Notes under the pieces: generated by a model
Seen by the model: only the letters and a program-made list of their open reading frames with translations
Told to the model about the DNA's origin: nothing
The model's database searches: none
Assembly: GCA_007026445.1 (NCBI GenBank)
Contig: VDMD01000043.1
Location: 1-64,000, forward strand
DNA: 64,000 nucleotides
DNA from: Schizophyllum amplum
Lineage: Eukaryota; Basidiomycota; Agaricomycetes; Agaricales; Schizophyllaceae
Direction: 5' to 3'
Shown here: positions 12,280 through 24,249 of the stretch, in pieces
Layout: each line of letters opens with the position of its first letter
How positions within the stretch are numbered: the first letter of the stretch is position 1
Program-made: the position numbers and the translations under genes

Positions 12280-12915
12280 ATTGTGGTTTGCTGATGAAGG
12301 TGAGTTTGGTCCTGTTTTGCTCCGTACCCCGCGAATCGTGCGGGCTATATACTTACTGTCTGATGTTTCCCCCGCAGTTTCTCAATCCCCTCGCCGTCGT
12401 TCTTCCCCAATAAAAGTAAGCCTCTTCCTGTCCCTCATCGTGAAGACTCTGCTGACCCTGCAATCAGCGCGTTCTCCATCGCACTCAAGCTCCCATACTC
12501 GCCATCCAACAAGATGTATGTTGAGTCGTTGACCCGCGCCGCGACTTCCTCGACGTCCCGGCGCTTCCGACACCCGCCGCCGCGCTCCCAATACTCAGCT
12601 TTTGAAAATGCGACGGCGGGCGGCGCGCAGCGCCGCCATATCTTCAAGTGAGCTTCTCAAATCGCGCGGTCCGTACCTACCACTGACCTCGTCACAGCGC
12701 GCTGCGCTGCCAGCGCCCCCTGGCCTCGTCGCACTGCGTGCTGTCTACGCGCGGGAGTTGTGGCCTGTATCATCTCCGCCGCCTGCGAGGTCGGCTGATG
12801 CATCAACATTGCGTGCGCTGCCCGTGTCTCTTGCGACATATCCTCCCGCAAGTTTTGTACTTACGGGCGTCCAGCTTGGTCCTGCCATCGGTATCTCCCC
12901 GTTCTCATGCATATC
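12280..12915. other. unassigned exon-like sequence with micro-hairpin
   Basis: Several GT-AG-like intervals are visible, such as the one starting gtgagcttctc at 12,648. A perfect hairpin at 12,619-12,637 (8-bp arms, GCA loop) sits 11 nt upstream of that donor-like site. No continuous frame was found. Confidence 0.35.
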
Positions 12916-13140
12916 GACTAGTAAGTGGCCCTAGGGCATATACGAGACCTGCGTGATAAGTAGACTACGAAAACTACCAGTCCCTCGAAGCTTGATCAAG
13001 TACTTATCACATAACTTTCATTCAATGTAAGTACTGTAAACACCCCATACCAACAGGTACCTGATGACCATCGCTACGCCAGCGCTGGCCGCGCTTCGCG
13101 CGGCCAGCGCTCTCGTCGTAGCGATGGCCTGCAGCCGGAG
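12916..13140. repeat. cruciform repeat, copy 1
   Basis: It begins actagtaagtggccctaggg and ends in a 60-nt two-tier inverted repeat at 13,068-13,127. The inner arms are 14 bp, perfect, around a TTC loop (13,081-13,111). The outer 11-bp arms are perfect. The same layout is found at 14,736-14,980 in the same orientation. Confidence 0.8.
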
Positions 13141-14735
13141 ATCCGACTCCGAGAGTGTCCAAGTCGGACATAACCCAAACCAACTCGCCGAACAACACTG
13201 ATGGTGCTCCCACAAACAGTGTGATCGCAATACGCAAAGCGGCACCAGCGGCGGCAGCGCGGCCCCTGCCTACGCGCGCCCCTACACGCTGCAGTCTGCG
13301 CCTACTAGGAACCTTGACTCGCTTCGCGTCGGGAGGGGGATGACGTGGGACCTTCATTAAGGTGTTGTCCAGGTCGCCCAAGCCATACTTACTTGGAGCC
13401 GCTAGAGTCGTACCGTATAGTGTAGGTGTCGAAGACGGCAAAGTCATCCTGGAATCGGCAAGACTGTCGTCGAAGCCCCCAGACCATCATGAACCACGTT
13501 TGAAACCTGTGGATGCACTCAAAATAACGTAGATCTCGAGACTGGGAGTACGCGCCTAGCAGCACCTTGCTCATGGGAACGCAGAATGCCTTGCCGCGTC
13601 GCCAATAAGGCCTATCGCCAGGTCGCAATCTGTCACCTCAATCTCCAGACCAACCGCCGCTCTGGAGAGCGCTACATGGCGAGGGCGGGGATCGTATGAG
13701 GAGCACGAGGATGTGTCTGTCTCGGGCACATCCGGGGTATTCCTGAAGTCGTCCACAGTGCGCGTCGAGTCACAGAAACATGGCTGAACTCGCGAGGAGT
13801 GTCGTGCAGGTATGCGGTCACCATTCACCCATCGATAGCGAGGGTGACGTGTCTTCGGTGTCCTCACACCATCGCTCTTACACGTCGAGGCCCGGCTGGC
13901 GCTGCAAGCGAGGTCAGCTGGACGAGCCGGGCTGCGACTCAGACGGTGAGCACGTACCTATAACTACCTCCACACGAACGACGGTGCCTCAATTGCCGCG
14001 TTCGTACAACGCGCCCGACGTCGCGAACGCTGACACCTTCAACGCGCAGTGTCACCGCCGTCATCCACTCCTACCCCGTACGTGTCTGACGATGCCCTCG
14101 CCCATCGCCATGCTCTACGCACGATGCTCCAGCGTATGAGATAGCGGGCGACGGCTTGTGACCAACGAAAATGTCGGTACCTGCATTATCATCAGTGTGC
14201 GCGCGGTATGCTTAGCAAGCAAGGTACGTACATGGTCATCATCAACGCGTTAAGCGAGCGCTGAACGCGGCGACGCGACACAACGCTCCGTGAAGGGCGA
14301 TGCAATAGCGTGCACCGAGCCTCGCCACGTCACGTACGAGATCGCGAGGACGCTGCGCGCCACCGCCGCGGAAAGTTCCCGTCATCTTCGATGACGTACC
14401 CGGCAGCAGCAGCGAGGTCTTCAAGACCTCCTGCATCGTCCCCAGTGATCTTGAGTTTATTTCGGCAACTCCAGTCTTGAACCTTGAGGACGCCGTGACC
14501 GGCGTGAAGCTCACAAGAGTGTTGGTGTCTGCAATCATATCAGCGTGAGTGCGACACGCAGGGCGAGCAAGGTACATACATTGTGTTTTTGGCGAGCACG
14601 AAGCGCCGAAAGCGGCGACACTGAGCACCACCGCCGTGTGAATCCCGCTGTCTCCCGAGAGCAATCTTGAACGTGCTCTAGAACGCCCAGATGATCATGA
14701 ATATCTACCTCCTTTGAGAAAACAAGAAGGATTTG
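13141..14735. other. unassigned exon-like sequence
   Basis: Intron-like intervals (for example gtgagcacgtacc near 13,948) and short open stretches are present, but no recognisable protein. The segment lies between the two cruciform repeats. Confidence 0.35.
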
Positions 14736-14980
14736 ACTAGTAAGTGGCCCTAGGGCATCTACGAGACCTGCGTAACGGTGCACGAAAAATATTATCAGGG
14801 CCTCAGAGCACGACATAACTTCCATTCAATCCATTCACAATACTATTACAAGAAACAGACTGTTATTATATATTGACAAAGCCTTCCCCTGACAACAGGT
14901 ACCCCATGGCCTTCGCTACGCCAGCGCTGGCCGCGCTTCGCGCGGCCAGCGCTCTCGTCGTAGCGATGGCCTCTGCTAGA
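14736..14980. repeat. cruciform repeat, copy 2
   Basis: Direct repeat of 12,916-13,140. The inner 14-bp hairpin with TTC loop is unchanged; the outer stem (14,910-14,969) has one mismatch. The middle part differs between copies by a short insertion. The better conservation of the hairpin than of its surroundings is notable. Confidence 0.8.
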
Positions 14981-15600
14981 GATCAATGTTAGCATGAGAA
15001 AATGGATCACTCTCCGAGTAAAGGTCACAACTTTGCTGTTGGAAGACTTGAGGCAACAATGTCGAGGTCACGGCGAGGCTGCGAAGGGAAGGACTCAACC
15101 GTGGGGTGGAGGCATGACGGCGAAAGCCGTCGCGAGAACACTGCTCGCTGAATGTGAAGACCACTTGCAATATGTATGCTGCCGAAATTCGTCAGGATCC
15201 CGTATGCCTGAGAAGAACACATCACACACCTTCGAGGCGTGCACGGGGCAGTTCAGACATGCGTAGCAGCCTCCCAACGTGCGCGACGTTGGTCTGCATT
15301 CCCCAACGCGCGCGGCGGCGCTCCCGAACCCTCCCCGAACTTTTCAAAAATTGTTCCCGCCGCCTCCCTCATACCGTAGCTTCTGTTCAGCAGGGGCCCG
15401 GGCGTATACTCTCCGATATGTGTCCTTATTGCATTTATCTGGCATTAGAACTACTTGTTCTGAATATCGAGTCGTGCCGGCAAGGCTTGAGGCTGACGAC
15501 ACGTCGGGAGAGGGCAGACGTGTCAAGGGAACGTGCGCCGATGCGCACAGAGAGGGCGGACGGACGCGTTGGGACAGGCCAGAGAAAGTACATGAGATAT
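14981..15600. other. unassigned sequence
   Basis: No gene or repeat relationship could be established by eye. Confidence 0.35.
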
Positions 15601-16830
15601 GTCGGCCCGCGCACGCAAAACAACGATCATGCACCTCCCTGCCATGAGCAGGGACGCTACGCGCCGCCCGCTGCGCTCCCGGCCGCCCCAAAACCTGGTA
15701 AACCGTCCGTGCCTATCCCAACCCGTCGCATATGTTCGCCAGAGCTCTCGAACGGATATTTGACTAACGTCAATTTTGAGCTTCGACACGTCCGAGTTGG
15801 AACGGTCTCAGCTTAAACCGACTGAAAGAAATATTGGGCCCAGGCGGGTGAAGTATTGAAGGCGGCGAGGGCGAGCAGTGAGGTACTGAGGGCGCGGGCG
15901 TAGGTAAGGGTGAGGTAACAAGGCCATGGGCAAGGGGTGAAGCCATGGGTAAGGACGTGAAGGGGCGCTCGAGGGCGCAAGGGCACAACTGAGGCGCAGA
16001 CGAGGCATCAATGGCATGAGCTTGTGGGAGTAGGGGCACAGGATTGTCGAGGGGACTTGGGGTTCGTATAGGAGCTGGAGTGCGAGGGTGGGCTAACTAA
16101 ACGTGATTGAGCAACGATGACGATGCGACGCGGAGGATGAGGTACTCACCTCGAGCTACATGTGTTCACCGTTGCACGGTCGCGCTTGCCGATGTTGGCG
16201 ACGAGGGAGAAGGAAAAACGGAACGTGTCGCGTCCGGACGTGATGCCACACTCCCACGACCTTGCTTGCGCACCTGATCATCCAAGGCGTCCTGAGAGGG
16301 AGGCCGCAAATATTCCCACGCTCCGAAGTCGTGCGCACGGGTAAAATAAGTCTTCATGCGAGTGCCGTGAACATCGTTGTTCCCGACGCCTTTGCCTGAC
16401 TCGCCGAGCCGTCATCAGCACCGTGAATGCCCGGTGCAGTGAGTACTCGAAACGGTCTTCCGACGGCACGGCGGGCAAGGCGGCGGGTTGGGCAACGATG
16501 ATTCGGAGGCAGCGGCGGCGGTCAAGGACAAGTGGCGATCGTGGTCGAGGACAAGTCACGATCGCTGAAGCCTGACGCAGCGGTGCGGTTCCCGGACCGA
16601 TCCGCCGATCGCTTGCCTCCCGCGCCGCCGCAATGTTCGCTTGCCGCCCGTCGTCTCGTTCCCTCGTCCCCCTTTTTATTGTCATCAGACTCTTCATCTG
16701 CCTCGATGACGTCCAAACCGGTAGATATAAAACACAATAGAAAACACGTTTATCAAGCATATCGACGGCGACTCTCAACGACATCGCCGGGTGGCACGCA
16801 GCGGCGGGAACTAAACTTTCGAACGACGCA
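15600..16830 (+). repeat. F3 dispersed repeat, copy 1
   Basis: The stretch parallels 29,980-31,230 in the same orientation. Landmarks are cgcgcacgcaaaac (15,609), the GAGGGCGCAAGG-rich segment, tccaaggcgtcctgag, gaatgcccggtgcagtgagtac (16,424), gacggcacggcgggcaagg, cgatcgcttgcc, and gccgggtgg near 16,787. Identity is patchy. It may have been a spliced gene: a gtgagtactcg donor-like site is shared by both copies. Confidence 0.65.
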
Positions 16831-17099
16831 CTACGGGGCTGTCTTCGACGTCCGGCTCAACATTCTGCACGCACATACTGCCAGCTACTACTCACGTCCT
16901 TGCATACCGCCTTTCACATCGAGTGCGCCCAGCGTCTCCCCTCTCCTAGCGCACGACGTGTTTCCCCGACTTAGCGCGCGCAACGCGTCCCCCAGCGTAA
17001 AACAAGTGTCAAGGGCAATTCCCTGCGCAGCCGCAGCCGCTGCCTACTCGCATTCTCAACGCGCTGGTCCGGCAATAACGGCGAGGCTCAACAGTGCTC

Positions 17100-18730
17100 T
17101 CCACGAGGTTGACTTGTGAAAGCGCGGACGCTTCCTCGACGGACTGATGCATCCTCGACAGCGTCCTGTTCTGACGAGATCGACGACGAGATCGCGAGCG
17201 CGTCGCAAAATGCTGAGTTCCAACACCGAAGTGTCTCAGCGGAGCGCCCGTCGAAGTTCAAGTACGTCCCTATTGTCTTGTAAGTGTGTTCGACGAGGCG
17301 GATGACGCCTGCATGCTCGTTGTCCAATTTGGCCAGTGAAGGTTGAGCCCTTCGCGTCGAGGCCAGAGGTACGTGGTCACATCTGGTGGCCGTCGACCGG
17401 CGAGTGTCCCTCTTATGTGGCTGATTTTGCTTGCAGTGTGAGACGATTTTGACGTGCAAGAGGGACCTCTGAGGGAGGGAGTGAGGACACCGAAAAGACG
17501 CCAGTGAGTTTCCGCGTTGTATGCTAGGCGGCTCCCGCTGGCTCACACATCAAGGGACATCCCGATGCGATGTCGAAAAGGAGCAAGACGCCGCAGCCGC
17601 TGTCAAGCAACGATGCGCCAAACGCCGAGCCTCCAGCTCTCTTGCACACATCAAGCAGGAGTGCGCTCTTCGCGGAGGGAAACTCGTCGCTGAGGGATAC
17701 TCATCGCCGAGGTATACTTCGCCGCCGAGGGAAGATCGTCACGACCTCATCGCCTCCGAGCTCGTCGTTAATGGGAAGCTCGCCATCAAGTCCGCCAAGG
17801 GAAACTCGTCACGACGAGGGATACTCGTTGCCGAGGGATATCCGTCACGACCTCGTCGCCGGGGGATACTCGTCGCTGAGGGATACTCGTCTTCGAGGGA
17901 TACTCATCGTCGGGGGAAGCTCGTCGACAGCTCGTTGAGGGGTGCTCGCCATCGAGCTCATTGAGGGAAGCTGGCCTTCAAGCTCGTCGAGAGAAGCCTC
18001 GCCATCGAGTCCGTAAATGGAAGCTCGACTAGCGAGCTCGTCGAGGGCAGCTCGCCATCAAGCTCATCGATGGAAGCTCGCCATCGAGTCCGTCGCGGGA
18101 ATCTCGCCATCGAGCTCGTCGAGTGGAGCTCGCCTTCAAGTCCGTCAGTGGAAGCTCGCCCGTCGAGCTCTTCAACGGAAGCTCGACTAGCAAGCTCGTT
18201 CAAGGGGAAGCTCGCCGTCAAGCTCGTCCAGCGGAGCTCGCCGTCGAGCTCGTTGGGGGCCACTCGCTCTCAAGGTCGTCGAGGGAAGCTCGCCGTTGAG
18301 TCCGTCGAGGGAAGCTCACCATCGAGCTTGTCCAGTGAAGCTCGTCGTCGAGGTCGCTCAGGGAAGCCTCGCCGTCGAGCTCGTTCAGGGAAGCCTCGCC
18401 ATCGAGTCCGTCGTGGGAAGCTCGCCCTCGAGCTCGTCCAGGGAATCTCGTCGTCAAACTCGTCGAGGGCGCAAGCTCGCCGTCAAGCTCGTCGAGGGAA
18501 GCTCGCCCGTCGAGATCTTCGAGGAAAGCTCGCCATCGAGTCCGTCGAGGGGTGCTCGCCATCGAGCTCGTCGAGGGAAAGCTCACCATCAAGCTCGTCG
18601 CGGGAATCTCGCCATCGATTTCGTCCAGGGAAGCTCGCCTTCGAGCTCATCAATGGAAGCTCGCTGTCGTGCTTCCTGGCGAGCGACTCGGGATTTGGAT
18701 CGTAATGATGCGAAGGCGACGACGAGTAGT
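17100..18730. repeat. F1 dispersed repeat, copy 2, expanded by a minisatellite
   Basis: The segment 17,370-17,660 matches 33,970-34,300: ggtacgtg donor-like site, gagggagtgaggacac, the acatcaagggacatcccga / gcgtcaggggatatcccga block, and cacacatcaag / cacacctcaag. After the array the shared phrase gagcgactcggg recurs at 18,682 and near 34,388. In the 34-kb copy the two flanks are separated by less than 100 bp; here they are separated by about 1 kb of 26-bp repeats. Confidence 0.55.
17670..18690. repeat. 26-bp minisatellite array, about 38 units
   Basis: Degenerate tandem units of the type ggaagctcgccatcgagctc plus gtcgag, with consecutive units at exact 26-bp spacing through the best preserved part (18,040-18,250). 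Because 26 is not a multiple of three, the same peptide cycles through all frames, which explains the open frames on both strands and argues against a coding role. Many units contain GAGCTC. Confidence 0.85.
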
Positions 18731-18769
18731 ACTATGTAGTAGTAGCACTCGGGTAATTTGTACATATAC

Positions 18770-19850
18770 AACAAATCATCATTCATTCACTCACTGCTTA
18801 ATTCACTTATCCTCACTCACTGCTCACGCTCGCTATATCCATCTTGCGTATTGTATAAGTCATTTTTGAATACAGCATGTTGTACATACTCAGTCTACGC
18901 AATACCCCTTGCGGCGCGCGTCCATCGCCCGTCAGTGTAGACTTCGCGCCGCATCTGCCACCCGCCTTCGCTCTACCCCTCCAACAGCCGCCACCACCTT
19001 CCTCGCACTGGCCTTCCGCGTTTCAAGTTGCAACTGGAGGATGCGAAGCTTCGCGCGCGCTTCCTAGAGCTCCGCCGCCAAAGCCACGTTGAATTAATTT
19101 TGCGAAAGCTACAGTTGCCTGATCAGTGCCGAATATAAGCACAGACACAGAGAGTTTACTTCCTCAGACGATTGTGCGCGCGAGGGCTCCGAACACGTGG
19201 GTGCTGTAGCAGGCGGCAACGGTTGTGGGCGTCGTAAACATCCGCGTGGGTCACTGAGCGTGGGTTATGGCGTCGTTGCAAACATGGCGGAAATTAACGC
19301 AGACGGCGGCGACACGGGCGAGGCAAAGTAACGAGCTTGGGGATGGTCTTGCCAGCAGAGAGCTCGGACAACAAAGGGTGACCGCGAGAAGATCATCGTT
19401 GACCTTGGAAATGTCAGTAAAACACGTCAAAGATAACACCGTGCTCACCGAACGCACGCGCAGGACGCAAACCATGCTCACCGGATGGCGATACGTTCTA
19501 ACAAGACGGTGCTTGAGGGGGCGGCATAAGAGCGTAACACGCATGCCAGGAGGCGTTGGCGTGGCGGGCGTCCAAGGTGTTGGCGTGCCGCGTATTGGAG
19601 ACGTCGACGTGGTACATGTACAATACTGAGGAACCTGAAAAGCCAGTCAGAAAGGGCTGAGTCAACGATCACACACCACCATCACTACCGTAAACAACCC
19701 GCTCGCCGGATGGCAATCCATATACTCATATCGCCTAGCCGGCACCTCGTAGGTACAAAGTCCTGAGCGCATGAAGTTGACGACGCTGAGAGTGCGATAA
19801 AAGCGGTGAGCGACGTGCCGTGGAACAATCTTGAAGACATTCGCGTTCAC
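18770..19850. repeat. FB dispersed repeat, copy 2
   Basis: It opens with ttcattcactcactgc and tgaatacagcatgttgtaca, and then a stretch reading KLQLEDAKLRARFLELRRQ (coiled-coil-like) on the plus strand at about 19,023-19,079. The later part (acgcagacggcggcgacacg, 19,299) is near-identical to 41,400, and cgttgaccttggaaatgtcag resembles 23,543 and 41,814. Some exon-like phrases read on plus and others on minus, so the coding strand of the family is unresolved. Confidence 0.6.
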
Positions 19851-21440
19851 AACAAGGGTGGTGCTCTTGAAAAGGTCGGCCCGTCAGAGGGCGAGGGCAT
19901 GTCGCTCGGCAGACGACAATACATATACTCGTCGCCAAAGCAGGTGAGTATTCTGATCGCCAAAGCAAACGGTATACTTATTGCCAAAGCAATTACACGC
20001 TGCTCACGGATGTTCGGACAATGTATAACTGCATCACAGTTAGCATTGATGTAGATGGCAGGAGATACATGTACTCAGCTGGCTCGCCGGACGGGCAAAA
20101 CATATGCTCATCGCCGGACGACGATACATATATTGACTGCCTACGATGATCTCGGGCAATGGTAGTCAGGTGAGTTTGCACAGTTCGCAGCACATCGGGA
20201 CCGTGTTTGGATTGTTTTCAGTGAAGGAGGGGCAACCCGGCTTCACGGACGGCGACACATTCACGCACGCGGAAGGAGAAAAATCAGCAACATCCCTAAC
20301 CTAAAGGTATGTCATGCACCTCGTTCTTCGCCGACATTGCATCAGCGTCGCCAGCGACCTGACAAGAGACAGAGACGAGCACGGCGGCGCTACGCGTCGC
20401 TGCGAGCACTCTCCAGAACAACTCGCATCCCGACCTCCCCTTCCAGGATCTAAGCAGGACATCAATAAAATAACCATAAGCAAAAAAAAAAGAGTAACTC
20501 ACAGACATACAAAGCGACAGCCCTGCAGGTTGCGACAGTGCTGCGTACCGTCGTCGAGAGCGCGCACGGACGGCGTCTCCCCCGCCCCCGCCGTCGCCAA
20601 CACCCGAGGCATGCGCGTCGCGGCGTGGCCTCAACGTCCCACCTGTGACCTCAGCAAAACGTCAGTGAGAGAGCGATAAAACATAAGGTGAAATGACTTA
20701 CTGTAGTACAAAACGACTACCCAACAGCAACTCACCGTAGTACGAAGCGAGAACCCCACACAATGCGACGACGCGCAGTGCGGTCGCCGTCGCTGTGGGC
20801 GCAGCCTCCGGCCAGCCCGCTCCCCGCCCTCGTCAATGCGCGCCGCGACCTGAGCAAAATGTCCATGGGAGAGTAGTCAATGCAAGGATATGACAGCTCA
20901 CCATGATTACTCTGGCGAGTGTCCGAGTTGGGACGAGGACGGGCTGCGAACATGACCTTGTCTCCCCGGCACGGGCTGCCGGCGCGACTTCATGGTAGCG
21001 TGCGGCTATACAAGGACTTTGTCAACACTCTGCACCATGGAGACAGGACGTACATACCGAATACGGCTGCGACGCGTAGGCCGTCTCTTGTTCGACCGAC
21101 CGAGGCGAATGCCGAGGCAACCGCGACACCAAGCCCAGCGTCCGGATACGCGTAAACAAGGGTTCCGCACTCGGCCCAAACCACTACCCGATGTCCTTTC
21201 CAAGCGCCCTCCCCGCAAGCGCCATCAGGCTATGCACGCTAAACGGCGCAACGGCGATGACGTGTCCAGGAACAAGGACAGCAGATGAATGTAGAGGGTC
21301 ACGTTTTGGTGCTCGGGCGTCAGCGCCAGCACCGGGATGTCAGTCGGCAGGCGCATATCCTGACTGCCCAGGCGTATATCCAGCGGCTGCAGGTCTTGCA
21401 CAGAGAGCGAGGCCTCCCGCTGTTGCCGATGGTCGACGCC
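19851..21440. other. unassigned sequence with short tandem phrases
   Basis: Three copies of a phrase like atactcgtcgccaaagca occur at 19,923-19,995, and ccgga-cgggca phrases near 20,085-20,130. The rest shows intron-like intervals and no recognisable protein. Confidence 0.35.
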
Positions 21441-21444
21441 ACGA

Positions 21445-21595
21445 CGGTATTCGACACCTCGACGATGATCAACACCTTGACGATGTTCGACGCCTGGACG
21501 ATGTTCGACACCTTGACGGTATTCGACGCCTGAACCTGGCCTGAACGGTGCTCGACACCTTGACGATGATCGACACCTTGACCATGATCGGGGGA
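21445..21595. repeat. 18-bp tandem repeat, about 7 units
   Basis: Units of the form cgacaccttgacgatgat follow each other with one interruption near 21,530. The 18-bp period gives a six-residue repeat in any open frame. Confidence 0.8.
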
Positions 21596-21599
21596 TGTA

Positions 21600-21945
21600 C
21601 GGACGTTCTTGGGGGAGGGCATGGTAAAGGGAAGACCGAGGCCAAGGATCGCGTCCGCGTCGGGGCGGCGCCAGTCTACACGAGAAAGGTTACTTCAGGG
21701 AAACAACTAGCATGCCAGCCAGAAAAACACACCTCTCCCCATCCACGCCACCACGAGCGCGTTCGCCAGCAGGCTCTACCCTGTCCGCAACATGCATGCC
21801 CAGCCCGTATCTCTTATCAGCCCGCGCCGGCCCGTGAGCGCACTGGTGAGGCTCGATAGCGCGCCCTTTGAGGTTTCCTGCGATGTGTGTGTTAGCGAAG
21901 ATGTACTAGACGCGGGTAATGATGCACCAAGAGCGTCAGGGAGGA
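21600..21945. other. unassigned sequence
   Basis: Nothing supportable was seen. Confidence 0.4.
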
Positions 21946-21949
21946 TGCA

Positions 21950-23056
21950 CTACATGTGATCGACAATGTACCACGACCGACCGAGCGTGAACCCCGACCG
22001 ATCGAGCGTAAACTCCAACCGCATGAACCAACCACGCACCTTCTCCTTCAGCGCCACCACACTCGGCCCCTTCAGCGCCGCCGGACTCAGCCCCTTCCCG
22101 CTCCGCCTCCCCATGGTCTCCACATCCGTCGCTGCGCCCCTCTCCATCCTGCCCGTGCGCTTATCCATCCCCCGCGCGCGCTTGTCCATCGGGATCGCAC
22201 CCCCGCCCGCCCCGCCCTTCCACCACCGCCTCATGCTCCCCGTCGCATACGAAGGCGCGTTCTCGAAGTCGGTGAACGCTGCAGAGCTGCGGTCTGCGAA
22301 CGCTGACGAGCTGCGCTCGTAGGCCACCGAGGTGCACTCGTGCGTTGCCGAGGTGTGATCATGCGTCGTCGAGCTACGATCCGCGTACGCCGTCGAGCTG
22401 CGGTCTGCGGGTGCCGTCGAGCAACGATCCGCGTACGCCGGTGAGCTGCAATCGTAGGCCGCCGAGCCACGATCCGCCGAGTTAGAACCCTCCCCATCCT
22501 CCGCGCGCGCACGACATCCGGGAGCGGATTGACGTAGACGCTGCGACCGGGGCCCGTAGTGCTGCGACCGGCGTCCACGACGCTGCGACCGGTGTCCGCG
22601 CGGGGGACTTTCCCGTCTCCGTTGCCCTCCTGCCCCGCCTCGTACACGTCGCCCTTCCCCGCCTCGAGCACGTCGCTCCTCTCGTCCTCGCGATACTTCA
22701 CCCTCCCGGCCTCGCGATACTTCCCCCTCTCGTCCTCGAGAAGCTTGTCCACAACGATAATGAGCTCCCCCTCCAATTCCTCCAGACCCATATCGCGTAT
22801 GGGTGCAGACCCCGAGCGATACGTCAACCACACCCGGCTCGTGAAGTCGGTGAAGAAGTCGAGCGGCCAGCTGGAGGCGGCGGCGCCGGCGAGGGCGGGT
22901 CTGAGCTTCGATGGCGTTGAAGATATGGCTCATATTCGGGGCCAGAGCTCGCTCGTCGGTGGGAATTCGCTTGTATACGCCGCCGCGGATGCAGCTCAAC
23001 ATCTGGGCTGAGGTGCGACGTCGGGGTTGGACGTTGGAGATCAAGACCGTCGTCAT
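21950..23056 (-). pseudogene. decayed gene with Atg4-like segment and 8-residue repeats
   Basis: On the minus strand around 22,880-22,790 the frame reads FFTDFTSRVWLTYRSG followed by an APIRD-like run. This resembles the conserved N-terminal catalytic-domain segment of fungal Atg4 cysteine proteases (Asp-Phe-x-Ser-Arg-x-Trp-x-Thr-Tyr-Arg). The catalytic Cys region (GWGCMLR type) is not found downstream, and there is a stop just upstream, so I read it as a fragment. Further along the strand (22,480-22,255) a 24-bp tandem repeat encodes about nine copies of an AYADRSST-like octapeptide in a different frame. A 368-codon open frame spans both parts but mixes frames. The Atg4 link is by motif only. 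Confidence 0.4.
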
Positions 23057-23259
23057 GGGGAGGTGCGCCAGAGTCGGAACTCGAGCGCGTTGTCTTCTGG
23101 GCCTGGTCCCATCGTCGAGTTCAAGCGCGTCGGAGGACGGAGCGCTTCGTCATCGTGGGATAAAGCTCGACGGTCGGTGATGATGGTGTTCCGACGTGGG
23201 GGGATCAAGTTTGACGTCGGGCTCGAGCTCTTCGTCAGGTATCGCCGTGATGAGTATCA

Positions 23260-23850
23260 GTAGCACGCACCGCTAGCAATTTTCGTCAGCTCATTGCACG
23301 TGCACTTGACCTGTGAGACGTACCCTGCAGAGTCCCCATTTCTTCTTGTGCGTCCCCATAGGCTGGCGGCTGCGCGTCTTGCGAGGGCGGGCAGCAGCTG
23401 CAGGCGGCGACGATGGCAGGAAGAGAGGCGGACGCGTGATGCAATTGAGCGCAGAGCAGACGAGTCAGGCGGTCCTAAAGAGCAGCAAGGATCCCGATGA
23501 CGAAAGCGACGGCGTGACAACGCAGTCGCGAGCTCGCCATTGACCTTGAGAACGTCAGCAGAGACACGAGTAAGTAGAGCGCTGTACTCACCATGTCCTA
23601 TTCTGCGGACGGCGGTACGTTGCATCGTCACTGGGCAGGGTGAGTACTAAGGGCGGAGGATGTAGCGCGCGTCGAAGACGTTCAAGATTGAGGGACTGCC
23701 ACGCGAACTCGTCCACAACATATGCGAGGGACATACGAATCCGATCAGCTTGAGCTTATTCAACGACTGAGTACTCACCAATAGCTGCTTACCGGATGGC
23801 AATCCACAGGTACAGTACTTGCAATCAATAACCTACCACCCATGCAAAGC
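23260..23850 (-). repeat. FB dispersed repeat, partial copy 3
   Basis: The block 23,440-23,620 (gagcagacgagtcagg, cccgatgacgaaagcgacg, cgcagtcgcgagctcgcca, gagtaagtagagcgctgtac, ggacggcggtac) matches 41,725-41,905 closely. Read on minus, an exon-like KVNGELATALS follows a GTGAGTACAGCG...CTCAAG intron-like interval in both copies. This suggests that this part of FB was transcribed from the minus strand. Confidence 0.6.
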
Positions 23851-24240
23851 GCGGTGGCGCTACGCGACCCCTAGCAAGGTAGTCATGTCTGCCAAAATCA
23901 GCGTGTTCAACAAAGGATGCTTGCGAGGACCGTGATGCGCACAGCGACGGCGTCGTCCCGCTCATCGAACGCGAGGGCAGCAAGCGGGAGCGACGTCACG
24001 AGCGGTGCCCGCGCATAGGTTACACAGCTTGCTACCAATCAGAAGATATCTAGAACAAGTCAGACAGCAGTTAGCGCGCGGGGCACGCAGAGATACGCAC
24101 TGTCACGTCTACGCTCCTTTACCGGCACCACAACATCATATCGCTCAACAGTTCGAAGTAGATCTGCGAATAGGTCATCAAGCAGCGACCCGAACGAGAG
24201 AAACATACGCACCTGACAGTTCGGCGGCAGCGTGCGGTGT
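23851..24240. other. unassigned sequence
   Basis: No supportable feature. Confidence 0.4.
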
Positions 24241-24249
24241 GCGAGCCGC

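Noticed and set aside
17521..18705. Serine/arginine-rich open frames over the 26-bp array
   Set aside because: A 26-bp period gives the same peptide in every frame; open frames on both strands follow from composition.
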